46,538 nt of DNA, taken from NCBI GenBank assembly GCA_937905835.1, contig CALCXK010000047.1:1-46538 (forward strand). The letters run 5' to 3'. Every line of letters starts with the position of its first letter. The first letter of the stretch is position 1. Of the stretch, positions 42,159 through 46,538 are shown one piece after another. Below the pieces are notes generated by a model. The model had not been told where the DNA came from. It saw only the letters and a program-made list of their open reading frames with translations, and made no database searches. A program made the position numbers and the translations under genes. The stretch comes from an uncultured Ilumatobacter sp. (GTDB lineage: Bacteria; Actinomycetota; Acidimicrobiia; Acidimicrobiales; Ilumatobacteraceae).

Positions 42159-43763
42159 GTGGCCGTCTACGTCCCAGAGTCCTTCACACCGGACGAGGCC
42201 GACATCCTTCGTCGTTACTTCACGAACCTCGATGGGCCAGTGTTCGCACTTGTCAATCTGCCAGAGGTCGTGAAGGGCGCGTTGTTCGCCCGGTACAGCC
42301 GAAGTCCCAAGTCGCTCAGAAGGTTGTTCCTCGACGAATTCGTGGGCGACCTGGACATATCCGGCGACCTCTCGATTGATGCCACGATCGGCCTCGACCG
42401 TGCAGAGGAACTGTACGAGCGGGTGTTCTTTGACTACGGAGATGACTCGGTGGCCCAGCTCGGTGGAGTCCACTTGGCCTGCGAGCAGGCGTCGAACATC
42501 TTGACCAAGGTGCTTGAGTGGGGTCGGCTCATGAGCTACCTCGAGCAGAGTACCCGCTATATCTCCTATGACTCACGACTCGGGGGCCGATACCGGTACT
42601 ACCGAGACCCCGCAGTCCTCGCTGGCTCGCTCGGTACGCGCTACGTCGGTGACCTCGACCGGATCTTCGACAACTACAGCCAATGCGCCGAGACTGTCAC
42701 CGAGTTTGTTCGCAACACGGTGCCCAGGGGCGACAACAGCGAGTTCGTCTACCGGATGGCCACAAAGGCCAAAGCGCTCGATGCCGTGCGCGGCATTCTG
42801 CCGGCAGCAGCGACGTCAAATGTGGGTATCTACGGAACCGGCCAGGCGTTCGAAGCGCTCCTGTTGCGAATGCGGGCGAGTGCATTACCTGAGGCTCGCG
42901 ACTACGCCGACCTCATGCTTCACGAGCTACGCAAAGTGATACCGAGTTTTCTGCGGAGGGTCGATATTCCCGACCGTGGAGGTCAATGGAGTAACTATCT
43001 GACCGAGACTCAGACCGGTACCAAGACGATTGTCGATGATCTCTTCGGTGATGCGCCAGTCGATGTGGCATCTGAGGTGGAGCTCGTTGATTTTGACCCT
43101 GATGCCGAAGACAAGCTGTTGGCGTCTATTTGCTATGCCCACTCTTCGCTGCCCGAACACCAACTGCTCGACAAGGTCAGGAATCTGGGCGTTGACCAGA
43201 AGGTGTCGCTGATGCGGGCCTACGTAGGTGAGCGCAGGAATCGCCGCCACAAGCCCGGTCGCGCGTTCGAGCGCAGCTTCTATCGCTTCGACGTCTTGAG
43301 CGACTACGGCGCCTTTCGCGACATGCAGCGCCATCGAATGCTGACCATTGAATGGCAGCGCCTCACACCCAACCACGGTTACAGCCGGCCGGAACTGGTC
43401 GACGAGGCCGGCGTTGGGGCGCAATTCGACGAGGCGATGGACCGTTCAGCGGGTCTCTACGACGCGCTCAACACGAATTTCTCTGAGCAGGCGCCCTATG
43501 CGGTGTCAATGGCGTACCGGATGCGCTACAGCATGCAGTTCAACGCCCGTGAGGCAATGCACATGCTCGAACTCCGTTCGTCGCCCCAAGGCCACCCGTC
43601 GTATCGGCGGGTCGCACTCGAGATGCACCGCTTGATCGCCGAAAAGGCCGGTCATTACGCAATCGCTGCGACGATGACCCACATGACGACCGAGGCGCCA
43701 GAACTCGAGCGGCTCGAAGCGGAGCGCCGAGCGGAAGCCCGACGCGACGCTGCTGATTCCTGA
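42159..43763 (+). CDS. Double-domain ThyX-like protein
   Basis: The roughly 534-aa protein contains two domains resembling flavin-dependent thymidylate synthase ThyX. Domain 1 has GDDSVAQLGGVHLACEQASN and WGRLMSYLEQSTRYI (121-135). Domain 2 has RHRMLTIEWQRLTP (from Arg391). ThyX carries RHRX7S: domain 1 keeps the Ser part but reads WGR for RHR, and domain 2 keeps RHR but has Arg at the Ser position. Such long ThyX-like proteins occur in actinobacteria without clear function, so this is unlikely to be the cell's normal thymidylate synthase. GTG at 42159 or 42153. Confidence 0.75.
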   Translation: MAVYVPESFTPDEADILRRYFTNLDGPVFALVNLPEVVKGALFARYSRSPKSLRRLFLDEFVGDLDISGDLSIDATIGLDRAEELYERVFFDYGDDSVAQLGGVHLACEQASNILTKVLEWGRLMSYLEQSTRYISYDSRLGGRYRYYRDPAVLAGSLGTRYVGDLDRIFDNYSQCAETVTEFVRNTVPRGDNSEFVYRMATKAKALDAVRGILPAAATSNVGIYGTGQAFEALLLRMRASALPEARDYADLMLHELRKVIPSFLRRVDIPDRGGQWSNYLTETQTGTKTIVDDLFGDAPVDVASEVELVDFDPDAEDKLLASICYAHSSLPEHQLLDKVRNLGVDQKVSLMRAYVGERRNRRHKPGRAFERSFYRFDVLSDYGAFRDMQRHRMLTIEWQRLTPNHGYSRPELVDEAGVGAQFDEAMDRSAGLYDALNTNFSEQAPYAVSMAYRMRYSMQFNAREAMHMLELRSSPQGHPSYRRVALEMHRLIAEKAGHYAIAATMTHMTTEAPELERLEAERRAEARRDAADS

Positions 43764-43897
43764 CTGGCCCGACGTGCAGCGGCAACGTGACGGGTGTCAC
43801 TAGTTCTGTTGCTCTCTGCTGGCCCGGCGTGAGCGTATGCTCCGCCCGCAGCGGCACTTGCATGAGGCGTGGCGCACCGACCTGACGAGAACGCACC

Positions 43898-44335
43898 ATG
43901 GCTGAAGACGACATTCCCGAAGAAGAGATTGAAGAGGAAGAAGTCGAGCCCGAACTGGGTGACAGCGACGGTCCCGAGGACGACGAAGACGACGACGATG
44001 GCTCGTCCACTGAGTTTGAAGAAGAAGAAGAAGAAGAAGAAGAAGCAGTCAAGCCTCGTACCAAGCGCAAAATCGTTGACGACGACGATGACGACGATGA
44101 CGAGATGGATGACGACGTCGAAGAAGATCTCGACAAGATTCTGAAAGATCGCCTCGTCGCGTCCGACGACGAAGAAGACGAAGACGAAGACGAGCCAGAG
44201 CCCAAAGGCGAAGGCGATGAGCGGTTGCAGCCCAAGCAGCAGAACGAGCAGCTCTGCAACTCCTGTTTCCTGCTCGTGAAGTCGAGCGCTCCGAATTGCC
44301 CGGTCGGCGATGACGACTGCCCGATCTTTTCCTGA
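43898..44335 (+). CDS. Extremely acidic protein with C-terminal zinc knuckle
   Basis: The 145-aa protein is dominated by Asp/Glu runs to about residue 110, including nine consecutive Glu from (GAA)9. It ends in a four-cysteine region (CNSCFLLV, then CPVGDDDCPIF) that could bind zinc. It resembles actinobacterial DUF4193-type acidic proteins (a CSRCF-like tail), but the match is weak. ATG at 43898; a possible -10 TATGCT is at 43836. It is followed after 10 nt by the next gene. Function unknown. Confidence 0.72.
   Translation: MAEDDIPEEEIEEEEVEPELGDSDGPEDDEDDDDGSSTEFEEEEEEEEEAVKPRTKRKIVDDDDDDDDEMDDDVEEDLDKILKDRLVASDDEEDEDEDEPEPKGEGDERLQPKQQNEQLCNSCFLLVKSSAPNCPVGDDDCPIFS
44018..44044 (+). repeat. 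(GAA)9 microsatellite inside the acidic protein gene
   Basis: Nine uninterrupted GAA codons encode a poly-Glu run. The repeat is in frame, so slippage would lengthen or shorten the run by whole residues. Confidence 0.95.
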
Positions 44336-44345
44336 GTAAAACGCC

Positions 44346-44795
44346 ATGACGCGATCCCCCGCCTCGCAGGTGGAACGACTCGCTGCGGCGGCGTTCTACG
44401 CCCCGATCGGGCTCGGTGCACAGCTCGTCGGCGATTGGCCAGCAACTGTGGGTCAGGCGAAAAAGCAGATTGTGCTGGCGCGGTTCATTGGCAAGATGGC
44501 TGTTGACCAAGGCGCCAAACAGTTGCGTGAGCGGTTGTCGCGAGTGACTGTTGCGCCCAAACAGCCTCGGATGGCCGTCGAAATCATTCCTGTCGCCACA
44601 GCGGACCCTGAGTCGGCGACAGCCGACGTTGCAGCGTTTGCACTTCCCGACTACGACCAGCTGCCGGCGGCACACATTGTGGGTAAGCTCAACGGCTTGA
44701 CGCAGGCTGAACGCGACGTCATCGAGACGTACGAGACAGCCGGGCGCCATCGTCGGACTGTCCTGGGCAAACTCGAGCAACTGCGCGAGGCTTGA
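44346..44795 (+). CDS. Conserved hypothetical protein, 149 aa
   Basis: The helical N-terminal part (LAAAAFYAPIGLGAQLVGDWP) may associate with the membrane, followed by a basic stretch. The C-terminus (LPDYDQLPAAHIVGKLNGLTQAERDVIETYETAGRHRRTVLGKLEQL) resembles a short helical module repeated across actinobacterial proteins of unknown function. No catalytic residues stand out. It begins 10 nt after the acidic gene and ends 4 nt before the acetyltransferase, so the three genes are probably co-transcribed. Confidence 0.68.
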   Translation: MTRSPASQVERLAAAAFYAPIGLGAQLVGDWPATVGQAKKQIVLARFIGKMAVDQGAKQLRERLSRVTVAPKQPRMAVEIIPVATADPESATADVAAFALPDYDQLPAAHIVGKLNGLTQAERDVIETYETAGRHRRTVLGKLEQLREA

Positions 44796-44799
44796 CTCC

Positions 44800-45252
44800 G
44801 TGATTGATCCCACCGTGCGCCTGGCTGACCGGCACGATGCCGATGACGTTGCACAGCTCGAACTGCTCGAAAAAGAGGCCCGAAAGGCGCTCGAAGGTCA
44901 GCGTGGCGGTGAACGTTGGCTGATTGAACACCCCGAGATTGGTGCGCAGTGGGTCGACCGATGCGACACCGCTGACGTCTGGGTCGGCCACATGGACGAC
45001 GTTGTTGTCGGGTACATGGTTGCCGTCCTCGGATCGGACTTCATTATCCGAGTCGACCAGGTCTGGGTGACGCCTGAAGCTCGAGAACTTGGGTTCGGCG
45101 ATGGGATGCTCGCTGCTGCAATCTCGGGTGCCCGTGAGCGCGGCGCCGTGGCGGTGGAAGGCCAGTCATTGCCGGGCGATCGACACACGAAGAATCTCTA
45201 CGAGCGGGCTGGCATCGTCGCTCGGCTGATCACGACGTACAAACTGCTCTGA
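44800..45252 (+). CDS. GNAT-family N-acetyltransferase
   Basis: The 150-aa protein shows the GNAT acetyl-CoA site (DQVWVTPEARELGFGDGMLAAAISGARERG) and the C-terminal NLYERAGIVARL. The substrate, a small molecule or a protein N-terminus, cannot be told. GTG at 44800 lies 4 nt after the previous stop. It is convergent with the enoyl-CoA hydratase gene; the 66-bp gap contains a GCGGG-TTA-CCCGC mini-hairpin at 45263-45275. Confidence 0.87.
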   Translation: MIDPTVRLADRHDADDVAQLELLEKEARKALEGQRGGERWLIEHPEIGAQWVDRCDTADVWVGHMDDVVVGYMVAVLGSDFIIRVDQVWVTPEARELGFGDGMLAAAISGARERGAVAVEGQSLPGDRHTKNLYERAGIVARLITTYKLL

Positions 45253-45318
45253 GCGGCTGCGGGCGGGTTACCCGCTGGGGGCTTTGCGCCGGAGGGGCGT
45301 TCGATGGACATGCCCGGA

Positions 45319-46104
45319 TCAGCGGCCCTGCCAGTTCGGCGGACGCTTCTCGATAAAGGCTGTGAGGCCTTCTTGCAGATCCTCTGACGCCATGACCTTA
45401 CGCATGGCGTCGTTGGTCATCTGGATCAGTGTCTCGTCGCTTTCGTAGGCGGCGGCCTGCACGATCCTGCGGCTCTCCGACACGGCCATCGGGGCTGATT
45501 GGCTGATCTGCTCGGCAAGCTTGGTGGCCTCGGCGAGTGCGCCACCCGGCTCGGTCAGGCGTGAGACCAACCCGAGGTTGTAGGCCCGCTCGGCCGGAAT
45601 GGGTTCGCCCGTGAGGATTGCTTCCATGGCTGCCGCCTGCCCGATGGCCCGGGGAAGTCGGAAGAGGCCTCCGGCGCCCGCGATCAGGTTTCGCTTTACT
45701 TCTGCAAGCCCGAATGCCGACTGTGTACTTGCCACAACGAGGTCAGCAGCAAGGACGATTTCGCAGCCGCCAGCAGTCGCGAGTCCGTCAACCGCGGCGA
45801 TGATGGGCTTGTGGCGCTCACGGTAGACGAAGCCTGCAAAGCCGCCCCGCGGGGTGTTCAGACGGGCGGCATCGCCTGAGTTGATGGCCTTGAGGTCGGC
45901 TCCGGCGCAGAACACCGGCCGGGACTGTCCCGCTGTGTTGGCCTGGATGATCCCGACCCACACGTCGTCGTCGCCTTCGAGCCGGTCGATGGCTGCTTCG
46001 AGACCCTCGGCGACATCGCCGTTGACGGCGTTGCGCGCCTCTGGACGGTTGAGGGTGATGACCGCAATGCGGCCCGTGGCTTCGTAGGTGACGATGTCTG
46101 ACAT
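45319..46104 (-). CDS. Enoyl-CoA hydratase/isomerase family protein
   Basis: The 261-aa crotonase-fold enzyme typically hydrates enoyl-CoA in fatty-acid breakdown. PVFCAGADLKAI is the CoA/oxyanion-hole motif and GLATAGGCEIVLAADLVVAS the second oxyanion-hole segment. FGLAEVKRNLIAGAGG lies where the catalytic Glu is expected, giving one Glu. Substrate class cannot be set. The ATG at 46104 is chosen because TACGCT lies 8 nt upstream; a longer frame from 46161 would overlap the next gene. Confidence 0.9.
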   Translation of the reverse strand: MSDIVTYEATGRIAVITLNRPEARNAVNGDVAEGLEAAIDRLEGDDDVWVGIIQANTAGQSRPVFCAGADLKAINSGDAARLNTPRGGFAGFVYRERHKPIIAAVDGLATAGGCEIVLAADLVVASTQSAFGLAEVKRNLIAGAGGLFRLPRAIGQAAAMEAILTGEPIPAERAYNLGLVSRLTEPGGALAEATKLAEQISQSAPMAVSESRRIVQAAAYESDETLIQMTNDAMRKVMASEDLQEGLTAFIEKRPPNWQGR

Positions 46105-46112
46105 GACAGCAG

Positions 46113-46118
46113 AGCGTA
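46113..46118 (-). promoter_or_regulatory. -10-like TACGCT, leaderless start of the enoyl-CoA hydratase gene
   Basis: On the minus strand TACGCT ends 8 nt before the ATG at 46104, another instance of the leaderless arrangement. Confidence 0.38.
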
Positions 46119-46157
46119 TGCGGCGGACGAGCCCTGAGGCCAACCCGTCGTCAACGA

Positions 46158-46538
46158 TCAACTGTTGTCGGTCGCGTCGTCCGCCGGAGCGTCCACTGCT
46201 TCGGGAGCAGCCTCGTCGTCGGCGGGTGCGCTTGTGGCCGCGTCGGTTGAGGCTTGCGGTTCGGAGGTAGAGGAGTCGGAAGCACTCTCGGTTGATGCGT
46301 TTTCGGTTGCAGTGCTGTCGGCAGGTGCGTCGGGAGCGGCCTGGGTTTCTGCTGCTTGGGCCTGAGCTTCTACTTCGGCGGCTGCTTGGGCCTGAGCTGC
46401 TACTTCGGCGGCTGCTTGGGCCTGAGCTTCCACTTCGGCGGCACGCTTGGCAGCCATCACTTCAGCAACGTCACGCATACCCTTGGGGCGGTCTTTCGGA
46501 CCACTCGGCTTGCCACGGTCCTCGCGGCCGCGCCCGCG
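46158..46538 (-). CDS. C-terminal part of an Ala/Glu/Gln-rich protein, cut by the window edge
   Basis: The reading frame is open from the right edge to the TGA ending at 46158 and shows 126 residues. It begins RGRGREDRGKPSGPKDRPKG, followed by a charged helix, three 10-residue AEVEAQAQAA-type repeats, and an Ala/Asp/Ser/Thr-rich disordered end (DAPADDATDNS). The true start lies outside the window. The basic, glycine-rich segment and repeats suggest a flexible tail on a larger protein. Domain identity cannot be seen. Confidence 0.7.
   Translation of the reverse strand, partial: RGRGREDRGKPSGPKDRPKGMRDVAEVMAAKRAAEVEAQAQAAAEVAAQAQAAAEVEAQAQAAETQAAPDAPADSTATENASTESASDSSTSEPQASTDAATSAPADDEAAPEAVDAPADDATDNS
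46351..46440 (-). repeat. Three 30-bp tandem repeats coding for AEVEAQAQAA
   Basis: Units lie at 46351-46380, 46381-46410 and 46411-46440 and differ at only two positions. They lie in frame in the partial gene. Confidence 0.95.

Noticed and set aside
45263..45275. GCGGG-TTA-CCCGC hairpin as a terminator
   Set aside because: The stem is only 5 bp and no T-tract follows, so it is noted in the acetyltransferase entry only.
1..46538. tRNA, rRNA, CRISPR arrays, insertion sequences and riboswitches
   Set aside because: I looked for cloverleaf ends, regularly spaced repeats, transposase motifs and known riboswitch cores on both strands and saw none; subtle structured RNAs could be missed without covariance searches.

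Overview
The window looks like a chromosomal stretch of a high-GC actinobacterium, most likely from the Acidimicrobiia (Ilumatobacter-like). The evidence is a complete Pup-proteasome system, a nickel superoxide dismutase with its maturation protease, a HelY-type helicase next to tatC, an actinobacterial transaldolase, many GTG starts and many apparently leaderless promoters. The class assignment is inference. I see no rRNA, tRNA, CRISPR array, insertion sequence or prophage.

Layout, left to right. 1-3.9 kb: a terminator, a TPR protein, a Nudix hydrolase, RarA and two small conserved proteins, mostly coupled by ATGA/GTGA overlaps. 3.9-9.8 kb: a three-subunit glycolate-oxidase-like enzyme (glcD, glcE, then glcF), interrupted by an APH-fold kinase, a small SET protein and a convergent Nei/Fpg glycosylase. 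9.8-12.1 kb: a 69-aa protein, a frameshifted and truncated LOG-family pseudogene ending at a palindrome, and a membrane-anchored molybdopterin oxidoreductase with a Tat motif. 12.1-17 kb: a minus-strand tkt-tal operon, a small protein, and divergent sodX/sodN. 17-25 kb: a TetR regulator with two palindromic operator candidates, an NDP-forming acyl-CoA ligase, tandem PBP4-type carboxypeptidases, a Lon-N-domain protein and three small membrane or basic proteins.

25-35.5 kb is the centrepiece: trmI, a 3Fe-4S-type ferredoxin (minus strand), the proteasomal ATPase ARC/Mpa, a saccharopine-dehydrogenase-like protein, dop, pup, prcB, prcA, an amidohydrolase and pafA. Together dop, pafA, pup, arc and prcAB make a whole tagging, detagging, unfolding and degradation pathway. 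Pup ends in GGQ, so Dop must deamidate it before PafA can ligate it. 35.5-46.5 kb: lepB, glpQ (minus), tatB-tatC-helY, a protein resembling the C-terminal half of a lipid kinase, a double-domain ThyX-like protein, an acidic zinc-knuckle protein, a small conserved protein, a GNAT acetyltransferase, an enoyl-CoA hydratase and the 3' end of an Ala/Glu-rich gene. The trmI-arc-dop-pup-prcBA-pafA-tat-helY order resembles the mycobacterial proteasome region, but pafB/pafC are absent from their usual place.

The least explained features are non-coding: two families of dyad repeats (TGTTTG/GTGAC type at 8564 and 32793; GAGGTC-N-GACCTC type at 10073 and 36393 with a half-copy at 25819), and a recurring -10-like hexamer, often TACGGT, placed 6-9 nt before the start codon of more than a dozen genes.
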